NCBI GenBank assembly: GCA_910588635.1
Contig: CAJUPW010000013.1
Coordinates: 1-64,000 of the forward strand
Direction: 5' to 3'
DNA length: 64,000 nucleotides
From: an uncultured Oscillospiraceae bacterium
Lineage (GTDB): Bacteria; Bacillota; Clostridia; Oscillospirales; Oscillospiraceae
Each line of letters begins with the position of its first letter. Position 1 is the stretch's first letter. A program made the translations under genes and the position numbers. The notes beneath the pieces are model-generated. The model was given only the letters and a program-made list of their open reading frames with translations. It made no database searches and was not told the DNA's origin. Positions 33,041-41,641 of this stretch are shown here, piece after piece.

Positions 33041-33832
33041 GTGATAAAACTTATTTCTCTGGACCTGGACGGCACGCTGCTGGACCCCAAGGGCCGGGTC
33101 ACGGAGGCCTCCCGGGCAGCCATCGCCAGGGCGAGGGCTGCGGGGCTGCGGGTGGTCGTCAACACCGGGCGGGACTGCCACGAGGCGGCCTGGTTTGCCC
33201 GGGAGGCGAGGTGTGACACGCTGAACGCCTCCACCGGAGGGGGGATGGTGTCCGACGGCGGGCGGGTGCTCCGCCGGTGGGACGTGCCGGAGCCCTCGGG
33301 CCGCCGGGCGGTGGAGCTGTGCCTGGGCTGGGGCTTCGACCTGATGGTTTTTGCCGGGGAAAAGACGCTGGTCAGCTCCGCCTATAAGAAGTGCCTGGAG
33401 CGGTACTACCCCTTCCCGGCGTTCCACGCCCACGCCGTGGTCACCGACGACCCCCTGGGCTATATGGCGGAGCACGGCCTGCCTCTGACCAAGATACACG
33501 GGGAGCTGGACCCCTCCCAATATCCGCTGGAGCAGCTGGCCGCACTGCCGGGGGTGGCCCTCACCACCTCCAGCAGCCACGACGTGGAGCTGGTGGCCGC
33601 CGGGGCTGACAAGGGGAGGGCCCTGGCCCTGATTGCTGAGCGCTACGGCGTCGCTCTGAGGGAGTGCGCCGCCGTGGGGGACAGCGCCAACGACCTGGAG
33701 GCCCTCCAGGCGGTGGGGACCCCCATCGTCATGGGCAACGCCCCGGAGAACGTAAAGGCCGCCGCCGCCCGTATCGCCCCCTCCAACGCGGAGGAGGGCG
33801 CCGCCTGGGCGATTCTGAGCTGCCTGGAATGA
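33041..33832 (+). CDS. Cof-type HAD-IIB phosphatase
   Basis: A 263-residue HAD-IIB hydrolase. The N-terminal nucleophile motif is SLDLDGTLLD, the cap domain lies in the middle, and the C-terminal acid motif is AVGDSANDLEAL. Cof proteins dephosphorylate sugar phosphates, flavins or pyridoxal phosphate. The start is GTG 33041, only 4 nt after the SdpI stop. The substrate is not evident. Confidence 0.88.
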   Translation: MIKLISLDLDGTLLDPKGRVTEASRAAIARARAAGLRVVVNTGRDCHEAAWFAREARCDTLNASTGGGMVSDGGRVLRRWDVPEPSGRRAVELCLGWGFDLMVFAGEKTLVSSAYKKCLERYYPFPAFHAHAVVTDDPLGYMAEHGLPLTKIHGELDPSQYPLEQLAALPGVALTTSSSHDVELVAAGADKGRALALIAERYGVALRECAAVGDSANDLEALQAVGTPIVMGNAPENVKAAAARIAPSNAEEGAAWAILSCLE

Positions 33833-33928
33833 AAGCAGCCCCCCGGTGTTTCGCACTGGCAGGAAAGGCCGGAGGCCGGGTAGGTGACTGAAAGCGGCGC
33901 TGAGACGGTGAGCGTGCGCAAGGGTTTT

Positions 33929-34002
33929 CAGGGGCGAGCCCCTGAACGGCGTTTTGCCCACTTTGCCGCTGTTGGCAAAGTGGGTCGCCGTCGGGACGGC
34001 GA
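33929..34002. other. Array of three hairpins in a non-coding spacer
   Basis: CAGGGGC (33929-33935) pairs with GCCCCTG (33938-33944). CCCACTTTGCC (33957-33967) pairs with GGCAAAGTGGG (33974-33984). TCGCCGTC (33985-33992) pairs with GACGGCGA (33995-34002). The last two abut, so they could stack coaxially. There is no U-tract until the terminator at 34040. This could be a REP-like unit or a structured RNA. Confidence 0.5.
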
Positions 34003-34039
34003 AACGATCCCCCCATCCCGCCGTAACGCATAAAATCAA

Positions 34040-34073
34040 AAAAGCGCGTCCCGGTCATTCGGGATGCGCTTTT
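34040..34073. terminator. Bidirectional terminator between convergent operons
   Basis: A 14-bp stem (34040-34053 with 34060-34073, one G-U pair) has A-rich sequence on its left and TTTT at the right arm's end. It ends the Cof transcript and the PadR-operon transcript; the last codon of the latter is one base from it. Confidence 0.85.
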
Positions 34074-34074
34074 A

Positions 34075-34719
34075 TCATGCGCTTTGAGCATGTCGAATCA
34101 GATTGTCCTCATGCTGGAAGCGGGTAAGCAGCTTGTAATTGCCCACGCTCCAGACCAGACACAGCACATGGACCAATAACCCCAGCCAGTAGGGGACCAT
34201 CATCACGCCGGTAAACTCATAGGTTCCGCTGAAGGCCATCCAGCACCAGATAGGCGGCAGCTGGATGACAGCCAGGACCAGACAGGCTAAGCGGGCGGCG
34301 GTCCAGTTTTTGGTGCCAAAGCCGTGGAGGCTCCACAGCAGGATGCCGGCCGCCAGGAGCGCCACAATTCCCCAATAGGCCGGGTGAGGTTTCCCAAAAT
34401 TTCGGGCGTTGGCGATATAGAGCAGGCTTACCACCGCCACACACGCGGCAAAGAGGGACAGCTCTGCCGCCGCCAGCCACCGCTGCCACAGGGTCCGCCG
34501 GCGCCACTCCCGGGCGTAGCGCCGGGCCAGCTCCGCCGGGTCGCCCATGCGGGCGGCCGCCAGGGCGCGGGCCTCCTCCGGCGGATACCCGGCCTGCTCC
34601 AGATTGCGGCACAGGGAGAGCAGGTGGTCCTCCAGCTCCTTTTCGGTCCGCGTTCGGTATTTCCCCGGGGGAACCTCCGCCAAGCATTGACCGACAAATT
34701 CTTCCGTCCAATTTTTCAT
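34075..34719 (-). CDS. HAAS/permease-prefix-type membrane protein
   Basis: A 214-residue protein. An N-terminal cytoplasmic helical domain of about 70 residues (QCLAEVPPGKYRTRTEKEL, then ARMGDPAELARRYA) matches the HAAS/DUF1700-type domain found beside PadR regulators. Four hydrophobic segments follow. It probably senses or affects the membrane under PadR control; no enzymatic role is visible. It overlaps its paralogue by ATGA, and a 49-bp stretch in its 5' part is nearly identical to that gene. Confidence 0.8.
   Translation of the reverse strand: MKNWTEEFVGQCLAEVPPGKYRTRTEKELEDHLLSLCRNLEQAGYPPEEARALAAARMGDPAELARRYAREWRRRTLWQRWLAAAELSLFAACVAVVSLLYIANARNFGKPHPAYWGIVALLAAGILLWSLHGFGTKNWTAARLACLVLAVIQLPPIWCWMAFSGTYEFTGVMMVPYWLGLLVHVLCLVWSVGNYKLLTRFQHEDNLIRHAQSA
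34634..34682. repeat. 49-bp near-identical repeat shared by two HAAS genes
   Basis: This segment matches 35362-35410 at 48 of 49 positions. It encodes the HAAS-domain core (VPPGKYRTRTEKEL), while the rest of the two genes has diverged. Recent local gene conversion or strong selection at the DNA level could explain it. Confidence 0.8.
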
Positions 34720-35444
34720 GCCGGCTTATGCCTCCTCTCCGTTTTTCGCCCAAAGAGCTGCCCTAATATCAGACAGCCCAGGAAGGTCAGCGCAATATAG
34801 GTGGGGGTAAACCAGGGGGCGGTCATGTCTCCGCCCCGGGAGATGCGGTGAAGCAGGTCGAGGCCCGGAGGCATCTCGTAGATCAGGGCGGACAGGGAAA
34901 TAATGGCCGCTTTCTCTCCCGCCCACGCCGCCAGCAGGCCCAGGGTCACCCACACCGCCGGGCGGCGGGCGTCCCGGAAGCAGGCCCGGAGATAGAGCGC
35001 CCCCAGAGAAAAGGGGAGGAGGAACAGAGAAGAGCCGAAGATTGTGAGGGCCACGGTATCGCCATACATGGGGAAAGTACGGCCCAGGACGGTGGGACTG
35101 GTACTTATCGCGTCGGTGGTAAAGCCCAGCACGCTCAAAAACACAGCGATACAGATATACAGCGTTCCCATCAGCAGACAGCCGCCGGCGATCACGCCCA
35201 GCCGGCCTGTCCGGGCTTGCGGCGTCCGGTTCCAGGCGGACCTGTACTCGCCGCGCAGCCGGTCCGGGTCGCCCATGGCGGCCAGCGCCTCAGCCTGGAC
35301 CTCCGCCTCCGTCCGGCCTGCCTCCGCCAGGGCGCGGTGCCGGCACTCCAGATGATCCCGAAGCTCCTTTTCGGTCCGGGTTCGGTATTTCCCCGGGGGA
35401 ACCTCCGCCAGACACTGTTCTATAAAATTTTCCATCCAGTTCAT
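34716..35444 (-). CDS. HAAS/permease-prefix-type membrane protein (paralogue)
   Basis: A 242-residue protein. Its first 70 residues form the same cytoplasmic HAAS-like domain as the next gene, including the identical run AEVPPGKYRTRTEKEL. Five hydrophobic segments with a different loop pattern follow. The ATG overlaps the PadR stop (ATGA), so regulator and membrane proteins are coupled. Membrane bodies differ between the two paralogues, so they may form a hetero-oligomer through the shared domain; that is inference. Confidence 0.8.
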   Translation of the reverse strand: MNWMENFIEQCLAEVPPGKYRTRTEKELRDHLECRHRALAEAGRTEAEVQAEALAAMGDPDRLRGEYRSAWNRTPQARTGRLGVIAGGCLLMGTLYICIAVFLSVLGFTTDAISTSPTVLGRTFPMYGDTVALTIFGSSLFLLPFSLGALYLRACFRDARRPAVWVTLGLLAAWAGEKAAIISLSALIYEMPPGLDLLHRISRGGDMTAPWFTPTYIALTFLGCLILGQLFGRKTERRHKPA

Positions 35445-35773
35445 AGACGCTCTCCTCCCAAAATCCGCCCCATGGCTCTGACATACGCCGCCCACTGCGC
35501 CTCCTTGTCCTCCAGTGCCCGCCGGCCGGCGGTGGTGAGGCGGTAGTACCGCCGCTCCCGGCCGTTCTCCGCCTGGGCGTAGGAGTCGATCAGTCCCCGG
35601 TCCTCCAGGGCGTGGAGGAAGGGGTACAGGCTGCCCTGGCTCATGTGGAATACGTCCTCTGAAAGCAGGGCCATCTCCTGGATCAGCTGATAGCCGTACA
35701 TGTCCTTCCGGCTGAGCAGCTTGAGCAGGATCAGCTCATGGCTCCCCTTGGACAGCTCTTTATCGACTTTCAT
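35441..35773 (-). CDS. PadR family transcriptional regulator
   Basis: A 110-residue PadR-s1 type regulator: winged helix (LLKLLSRKDMYGYQLIQEM, then SLYPFLHALEDRGLI and RRYYRLTTAGR) plus a short dimerisation helix. PadR proteins repress membrane-stress or efflux operons and release DNA on binding small hydrophobic ligands. The ATG at 35773 has GAGGTG upstream. It heads a three-gene operon with two HAAS proteins, a standard PadR arrangement. Confidence 0.92.
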   Translation of the reverse strand: MKVDKELSKGSHELILLKLLSRKDMYGYQLIQEMALLSEDVFHMSQGSLYPFLHALEDRGLIDSYAQAENGRERRYYRLTTAGRRALEDKEAQWAAYVRAMGRILGGERL

Positions 35774-35786
35774 AGAAACACCTCGG

Positions 35787-35825
35787 TTCAAGAGGCATTA
35801 TATACCTCTGAATCCGATGTGTCAA
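35787..35825 (-). promoter_or_regulatory. Consensus promoter and dyad operator of the PadR operon
   Basis: On the minus strand TTGACA (35820-35825) and TATAAT (35797-35802) are perfect and 17 bp apart. The -10 is centred in a dyad, TTCAAGAGG (35787-35795) against CCTCTGAA (35805-35812), a likely PadR autorepression site. The promoter starts just past the glgP terminator. Confidence 0.82.
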
Positions 35826-35832
35826 GAGAAAA

Positions 35833-35862
35833 GCAAGGGGCGGCCTCCGGGCCGCCCCTTGC
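35833..35862 (-). terminator. glgP terminator (GC-rich palindrome)
   Basis: A perfect 13-bp stem, GCAAGGGGCGGCC (35833-35845) with 35850-35862 and loop TCCG, is followed on the minus strand by TTTT. It shares its sequence with the palindrome at 25991-26021. Confidence 0.88.
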
Positions 35863-35874
35863 AAATACAAATTG

Positions 35875-38154
35875 TTATTTCAGCTTCCAAATATCCTCAT
35901 TGTACTGCTCGATGGTCCGATCGGAGGAGAAGTAGCCGGATTTCGCGATGTTGACCAGCATCTTCTTCGCCCAGGCGCGGCGGTCGCCGTAGTCATGAAG
36001 GCAGCGGTCCTTGGCGGCGATGTAGTCCTCCACGTCCAGCAGGGCCATGAACCAGTCCTTATACTTCATGTCCCGCCACAGCGCGGACAGGCTGGCCGGG
36101 TCGCCGATGGCCAGCAGCTCGGGGGAGACGATAAAGTCCACCAGCCGCTCCACCGCCGGGCGGTGGTAGTAATCCAGGGGCCGGTAGCCGCGGCCATCGG
36201 GCTCGCCGCCCTGGTACAGGCCGATGACCTCGTCGCTGGACCGGCCGAAGGTGTAGATGTTGTCCTCACCCACCAGCTGGGCGATTTCCACGTTGGCCCC
36301 GTCCATCGTGCCCAGGGTGACGGCGCCGTTGGCCATAAACTTCATGTTGCCGGTGCCGCTGGCCTCCTTGGAGGCCAGAGATATCTGCTCGGAGATGTCG
36401 CAGGCGGGGATAAGCCGCTCGGCCCAGGTGACATTGTAGTTCTCCACCATAGCCACTCTCAGCCAGGGGCGGACCTGGGGGTCCTGGTCAATGAGCTTCT
36501 GCAGGCAGAGGATGAGGTGGATGATGTGCTTGGCCATCACATAGGCGGGGGCGGCCTTGGCACCGAAGAGGAGGGTCACCGGCTGCTCGGGCAGCTTTCC
36601 GGCCTTGATCTCCAGATACTTGTGGATGATATACAGAGCGTTCATCTGCTGCCGCTTGTACTCGTGCAGCCGCTTTACCTGGATGTCAAAGACAGACTGG
36701 GGGTCAATCTCGATGTCCTGAGTGGCCCACAGCACCCGGCACAGCTGGTTCTTGTTGTGCTGCTTTACCTCCAGCAGCCGGTCCAGGACGGCGCTGTCCT
36801 CGGTGAAAGCCAGCAGCTTCTCCAGCTTTTTGGCGTCCCGCCGCCAGTCGGGGCCGATGCAGCTGTCGATGAGGGCGGCCAGCTCCGAGTCACAGGCCTC
36901 CAGCCACCGGCGGAGGGTGACGCCGTTGGTTTTATTGTTGAACTTCTCCGGGTAGATGTCATAGAAGGGCTTCAGCTCGGAGTTTTTCAGAATCTCGGTG
37001 TGCAGCGCGGCCACGCCGTTCACCGAGTAGCCGCAGTGGATGTCCATGTGGGCCATGTGGACCCGGTTCTGATCGTCGATAATGGCCACTCTGGGGTCGG
37101 GGTGGGCCTGCTTCATCCGCTTGTCCAGCTCCCGGATGACGGGCACCAGCTGGGGGGCCGCCTTCTCGATGAAAGACAGGGGCCACTTCTCCAGCGCCTC
37201 GGCCAGAATGGTGTGGTTGGTGTAGGCGCAGGCGCGGCGGACCTGGTCCAGGGCCTCGTCAAAGGACATGCCCTTTCCGGTGAGCAGGCGGATGAGCTCG
37301 GGGATGACCATGGAGGGGTGGGTGTCGTTGATCTGGATGGTCACATGGTCGGCCAGGGCGTTCAGGGCGTACCCTCTGCCCTCCAGCTCGGAGAGAATGA
37401 GCTGAGCCCCGGCGGATACCATGAAATACTGCTGGTAGACCCTCAGCAGCCGGCCGGCCTCGTCGCTGTCGTCCGGGTAGAGGAAGGAGGTCAGCCGGTG
37501 GGCGATATCCCCCTTGTCAAAGTCAATGCCTACCCAGGGGGCGTCGGCGGGCTGGGCCACATCGAAGAGGTGGAGCCGGTTGGCATATCCGTTATTGGCC
37601 CCGGGGATGGCGATGTCGTAGAGCACCGCCTTCAGGTCAAAGCCGCCGAAGGGCACGTCGAAGGATATCCCGGTGGGGATGAGCCAGCTGTCCGCCTCCA
37701 TCCAGGGGTCGGGGACCTCGGTCTGGCGGCCCTGGCTGAACTTCTGCTTGAACAGACCGTAGTGGTAGTTCAGGCCTACGCCGTCGCCGGGGAGACCCAG
37801 GGCGGCGATAGAGTCCAGAAAGCAGGCGGCCAGGCGGCCCAGGCCGCCGTTGCCCAGGGAGGGCTCGGGCTCCATGGACTCGATAACCCCCAGGTCCCGG
37901 CCCAGGTCGGCCAACAGGGTTTTCACCTCGTCGTGAAGCCCCAAGGCCAGAAGGTTGTTGCTCAGCAGCTTGCCCATGAGAAACTCGGCGGAGAAGTAGT
38001 AGAGCTTCCGCTCCCCCTTGGGGGAGGGCCGGTCCTGGGCCATGCGCCGGGTAAGAATAAGCAGCGCCTCGTAGAGCTGACGGTCGTCGCACTGGTCCGG
38101 GGCGCAGCCAAAGCGGGTCTGAGTGGTCTGGAAGAGCTGTTCTTTCAGCTGCAT
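35875..38154 (-). CDS. glgP: Glycogen/maltodextrin phosphorylase
   Basis: A 759-residue GT35 phosphorylase. It cleaves alpha-1,4-glucan with phosphate to glucose 1-phosphate. The pyridoxal-phosphate lysine lies in the conserved EASGTGNMKFMANGA segment near residue 600, and the N-terminal NGGLGRLAACF motif is present. The start at 38154 (MQLKEQLF) gives a length near the bacterial norm. It follows the glucanotransferase gene by 13 nt, and the two together degrade imported maltodextrin or stored glycogen. Confidence 0.95.
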   Translation of the reverse strand: MQLKEQLFQTTQTRFGCAPDQCDDRQLYEALLILTRRMAQDRPSPKGERKLYYFSAEFLMGKLLSNNLLALGLHDEVKTLLADLGRDLGVIESMEPEPSLGNGGLGRLAACFLDSIAALGLPGDGVGLNYHYGLFKQKFSQGRQTEVPDPWMEADSWLIPTGISFDVPFGGFDLKAVLYDIAIPGANNGYANRLHLFDVAQPADAPWVGIDFDKGDIAHRLTSFLYPDDSDEAGRLLRVYQQYFMVSAGAQLILSELEGRGYALNALADHVTIQINDTHPSMVIPELIRLLTGKGMSFDEALDQVRRACAYTNHTILAEALEKWPLSFIEKAAPQLVPVIRELDKRMKQAHPDPRVAIIDDQNRVHMAHMDIHCGYSVNGVAALHTEILKNSELKPFYDIYPEKFNNKTNGVTLRRWLEACDSELAALIDSCIGPDWRRDAKKLEKLLAFTEDSAVLDRLLEVKQHNKNQLCRVLWATQDIEIDPQSVFDIQVKRLHEYKRQQMNALYIIHKYLEIKAGKLPEQPVTLLFGAKAAPAYVMAKHIIHLILCLQKLIDQDPQVRPWLRVAMVENYNVTWAERLIPACDISEQISLASKEASGTGNMKFMANGAVTLGTMDGANVEIAQLVGEDNIYTFGRSSDEVIGLYQGGEPDGRGYRPLDYYHRPAVERLVDFIVSPELLAIGDPASLSALWRDMKYKDWFMALLDVEDYIAAKDRCLHDYGDRRAWAKKMLVNIAKSGYFSSDRTIEQYNEDIWKLK

Positions 38155-38167
38155 AAATAACACATCC

Positions 38168-39670
38168 TTATTTTTTGGATTTGCCCGCCTTGGGCAGGCG
38201 CTGATATACCGCCATATCCCGGCGCAGGCGTTTGGCCAGTTTTTCATCAAAGGAGCCGGACAGGGTCCGCCACTTCCAGTTATTCCCTAAAGTGGAGGGG
38301 ATATTCATGCGGGCCTCCGGCCCCAGGCCCAGCAGGTCCTGAAACTGCATCACCGCCAGGTCGGCGGGGGAGGCCCAGGCTCCGCGCATCATGCCCCAGT
38401 GGTAGCCCTCCCGCTTGCTGAGGCGCAGGTAGGCCTTGGCAAAGGACACGTCCTTTTTGGGAGCGGAGGCCATCCAGCCCTGGATGGTGTCGTTGTCGTG
38501 GGTGCCGGCGTAGACCACGCAGTGGGCGGGGTAGCGGTGGGGCAGGTAGTCGTTCTCCCCGTCCCGGCTGTCGAAGGCGAACTCCAGCACCTTCATGCCG
38601 GGGTAGCCCGAGTCTTTCAGCAGTTTGCGTACCGAGGGAGTGAGGAAGCCCAGGTCCTCGGCGATGATGTCCTTCCTGCCCAGAGCCTTGTTCACCGCCT
38701 TGAAAAAAGCGATGCCCGGGCCGGGCTTCCACCGGCCGTTGCGGGCGGTCTTGTCGCCGTAGGGGATGGCGTAGTAGGAGTCGAAGCCCCGGAAGTGGTC
38801 GATGCGCAAAGTGTCGTACAGCTTGAACTGGAAGGAGATGCGCCGCAGCCACCAGGCGTAGCCGTCCTCCTTCATTTTTTCCCAGTTGAAAAGGGGGTTG
38901 CCCCAAAGCTGGCCGTCGGCGGAGAAGCCGTCGGGGGGACAGCCGGCCACCTCGGTGGGCAGGCCCTTCCCGTCCAGCTGGAACTGGTCCGGGTTGGCCC
39001 ACACGTCGGCGCTGTCTCCCGAGACGTAGATGGGCAGATCGCCGATGATAGAAATGCCCAGAGAATTGACGTATTTCTTCCAGGCGTTCCACTGGCCAAA
39101 AAAGAGGTACTGCACCGCCTTCCAGAAGGCGATTTCCCCGGCCAGCTCGGTTCGGACCTTTTTCAGGGCGGCGGGCCGGCGCAGGCGCAGCGCCTCGGGC
39201 CAGGTGAACCAAGAGGCCCCGCCGTGCCTGTCTTTCAGGGCCATGAACAGGGCATAGTCCTCCAGCCAGTCCTTCTGTTCCTCGCAGAAAGCGGCGAAAT
39301 CAGGCCGGCTTTGGGCCAGCAGCCGGTCACAGGCCTTGTGGAGCACGGGGTAGCGCGTCTCATACATCAGCCCGTAGTCCACATATTCAGGATTGTCCCC
39401 CCAGTTGAGGGACGCAAACTCGGACCGCTCCAGCAGCCCCTGATCGGCCAGGGCGTCCAGGTCGATAAAATAGGGGTTGCCGGCAAAGGAGGAAAAGGAC
39501 TGGTAGGGGGAGTCGCCGTAGCTGGTGGGGCCCACGGGAAGAATCTGCCAGCAGCTCTGGCCGCCGGCGGCCAGAAAGTCGGCAAACTTCCGGGCCTCCA
39601 CCCCCAGGGTCCCAATCCCGTAGGGGGAGGGCAAGGAGGAGATAGGCATTAAAATTCCTGCTTTTCTCAC
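38168..39670 (-). CDS. malQ: 4-alpha-glucanotransferase
   Basis: A 500-residue GH77 amylomaltase. Recognisable pieces are SSLPSPYGIGTLG at the N-terminus, LPIYVSGDSADVW, the nucleophile region RIDHFRGF, EDLG and GTHDNDT. It rearranges short maltodextrins into longer chains that glgP can attack. The start is GTG 39670. A terminator hairpin lies 29 nt upstream and no promoter was seen between, so expression may depend on read-through from the transporter operon. Confidence 0.95.
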   Translation of the reverse strand: MRKAGILMPISSLPSPYGIGTLGVEARKFADFLAAGGQSCWQILPVGPTSYGDSPYQSFSSFAGNPYFIDLDALADQGLLERSEFASLNWGDNPEYVDYGLMYETRYPVLHKACDRLLAQSRPDFAAFCEEQKDWLEDYALFMALKDRHGGASWFTWPEALRLRRPAALKKVRTELAGEIAFWKAVQYLFFGQWNAWKKYVNSLGISIIGDLPIYVSGDSADVWANPDQFQLDGKGLPTEVAGCPPDGFSADGQLWGNPLFNWEKMKEDGYAWWLRRISFQFKLYDTLRIDHFRGFDSYYAIPYGDKTARNGRWKPGPGIAFFKAVNKALGRKDIIAEDLGFLTPSVRKLLKDSGYPGMKVLEFAFDSRDGENDYLPHRYPAHCVVYAGTHDNDTIQGWMASAPKKDVSFAKAYLRLSKREGYHWGMMRGAWASPADLAVMQFQDLLGLGPEARMNIPSTLGNNWKWRTLSGSFDEKLAKRLRRDMAVYQRLPKAGKSKK

Positions 39671-39698
39671 TTGAGATCACCTGTTTCTGTTTAGGATA

Positions 39699-39722
39699 AA
39701 GGGCCGCCGTCGGGCGGCCCTT
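39699..39722 (-). terminator. Terminator/attenuator between lacI-type gene and malQ
   Basis: AAGGGCCGCC (39699-39708) pairs with GGCGGCCCTT (39713-39722), loop GTCG, with TTTAT following on the minus strand. It would reduce transcription into malQ-glgP. Confidence 0.72.
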
Positions 39723-39739
39723 GTTCAGATTGTGGTTCC

Positions 39740-40747
39740 TTATGATATTTTTGCCACGCTCTCCCCCTCGATCATCTGGAAGGGGACCAGCTCGTGGGCG
39801 GGAGGGCTGTTGCGGGTAATGCCCCGGAGAAGGGCGTCCACCCCCCGCTGGGCCAGCTGCTGGGTGTCCTGGCGGACGGTGGTCAGCCTGGGCAAGGAGT
39901 ACTGGCCGGTGACGAGGCCGTCGTAGCCCACCACCGAGATATCCTCCGGCACCCGCCGCCCCATGTCCCGCAGAGCTCGGATGGCCCCCAGAGCCATCAC
40001 GTCGCTGAGAGCGAAAATGGCGGTCAGGTCGGGGCATCGGTCCAGCAGTTTTTTGGTGGCGGCGTAGGCCTCGGGCATGGAGTAGCGGCAAGGCTCGCAC
40101 TGGCGGTCCACATCGAAGGGGATTCCCAGGCGGATACAGGCGTCCCGGCAGCCCATCAGGCGGCGGTGGCTGATCTGGGTGCAGGACCAGTTGCCCCCCA
40201 GCAGGCCGATGTGCCGGTGGCCCCGCCGGGCCAGCAGCTCGACCACCTGCTTCGCCGCCTCGGCGTCGTCGGTGGTAAAGGAGGACAGGTTGCCGAAGTC
40301 CAGCTCCCGGGCGGTGTTGGTCAGCAGCACACAGGGGACGGCGATGGGGGAAAAGCCCGCCTCAAACAGCTCCAGGTCGCCACCCAGGAACAAAATCCCC
40401 ATGGGCCGGCGCTCCCGGCACAGCTGGCAGGCGTAGGTCACCTCGTTGGCGTCCTCGTCCAGGTAGTAGACGGCGGCGTCCTGGCCGGCGTCCCGCAGAA
40501 GGGCCTGGAGCTTCTCCACCAGGTCGGCGAAGAGCAGGTTCATAGTCCCCTTGACGATGATGGCGATGCTGGTGCTGGCCTGCTGCTTGAGGTGCTTGGC
40601 GTTGTTGTTGGGCTGAAAGTTCTGCTCCTCCACCACGGCCAGCACCTTGCGGCGGGTCTCCTCACTGACATCGGGGTGGTCGTTGAGCGCGCGGGACACG
40701 GTGGCCACACCGTATCCGGAGAGCTTGGCGATATCCTTTATGGTCAC
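39740..40747 (-). CDS. LacI family transcriptional regulator
   Basis: A 335-residue LacI/GalR regulator. The N-terminal HTH (TIKDIAKLSGYGVATVSRAL) and hinge helix are followed by a periplasmic-binding-protein-like sensor domain. It probably controls the maltodextrin operon in which it lies. The inverted repeats GGAAGCGTTACC/GGTAACGTTTCC at 44116-44151 have the central CG and the look of LacI-family operators. The inducer is likely a maltodextrin or derived sugar. Confidence 0.92.
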   Translation of the reverse strand: MTIKDIAKLSGYGVATVSRALNDHPDVSEETRRKVLAVVEEQNFQPNNNAKHLKQQASTSIAIIVKGTMNLLFADLVEKLQALLRDAGQDAAVYYLDEDANEVTYACQLCRERRPMGILFLGGDLELFEAGFSPIAVPCVLLTNTARELDFGNLSSFTTDDAEAAKQVVELLARRGHRHIGLLGGNWSCTQISHRRLMGCRDACIRLGIPFDVDRQCEPCRYSMPEAYAATKKLLDRCPDLTAIFALSDVMALGAIRALRDMGRRVPEDISVVGYDGLVTGQYSLPRLTTVRQDTQQLAQRGVDALLRGITRNSPPAHELVPFQMIEGESVAKIS

Positions 40748-40780
40748 GGTACCCCTTCTTTCTGTTTGACGTGATAAATT

Positions 40781-41641
40781 TTAACCCTTTACAGCGCCGG
40801 CGGCCACACCCTTGATGATGTGCTTCTGGCAGGTGAGGTAGAACACGATTACCGGAATGATGGACAGCAGAATCAGAGCCATGGTGGCGCCCAGGTCCAC
40901 TGTGCCGTAGCTGCCCTTCAGGTACTGGATATGGATGGGGATGGTGCGGTACAGGTTCTTGTCCAGCACCAGGTAGGGCAGGAGGAAGTCGTTCCACACC
41001 CACATGATCTCCAGAATGCCCACCGAGACCATGGTGGGCTTGAGCATGGGGACCACCACGGAGAAGTAGGTGCGCATGGGTCCGCAGCCGTCGATGGCGG
41101 CGGCCTCCTCGATTTCCAGAGGAATGGACTTGACGAAGCCCACGAACATAAAGATGGCCAGCCCCGCGCCAAAGCCCAGATAGATAATGGGAATGGTCCA
41201 GGGGGTGTTCAGGTGGAGGGTGTTGGCCGTCTTGGACAGGGTGAACATGACCATCTGGAAGGGGACCACCATGGAGAACACGCACAGGAAGTACAGCGCC
41301 TTGCAGAACAGGGAGTTTACCCGGGCGATATACCAGGCGGCCATGGAGGTACACAGCAGGATCAGGGCGGTGGACAGGATGGTAATCACCACGCTGTAAA
41401 TCACCGACTTGGCGAAGGGGTAGTTGCCGAAGGTCATGCCCTTGATGAAGTTCTGAAAGCCGACCCACATATCGCCGGTGGGAAGGGCGAAGGTGTCGGT
41501 CTTGACGTAGGTGTTCTCCTTAAAGGAGTTGATGACCACGGCCACCACGGGCAGCACATAGATCACACAGATGACGGCCAATACCGTGGACAGGATGGTC
41601 TTGCGGCGGGCCTCAGAGGAGAGCGCTTTTTGCCTGTTCAT
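40781..41641 (-). CDS. ABC sugar transporter permease (MalG type)
   Basis: A 286-residue MalG-family permease with six spans and the EAA loop (EAAAIDGCGPMRTYFSVV, near residue 190) that docks to the ATPase. It pairs with the MalF-type protein. No ATPase gene is in the operon, so a shared MsmX/MalK-type ATPase encoded elsewhere must energise it, as is common in Firmicutes. Its ATG overlaps the MalF stop (TAATG). Confidence 0.93.
   Translation of the reverse strand: MNRQKALSSEARRKTILSTVLAVICVIYVLPVVAVVINSFKENTYVKTDTFALPTGDMWVGFQNFIKGMTFGNYPFAKSVIYSVVITILSTALILLCTSMAAWYIARVNSLFCKALYFLCVFSMVVPFQMVMFTLSKTANTLHLNTPWTIPIIYLGFGAGLAIFMFVGFVKSIPLEIEEAAAIDGCGPMRTYFSVVVPMLKPTMVSVGILEIMWVWNDFLLPYLVLDKNLYRTIPIHIQYLKGSYGTVDLGATMALILLSIIPVIVFYLTCQKHIIKGVAAGAVKG

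Noticed and set aside
35872..38160. 762-codon plus-strand open frame
   Set aside because: It is the complement of glgP, whose motifs and length are unmistakable.
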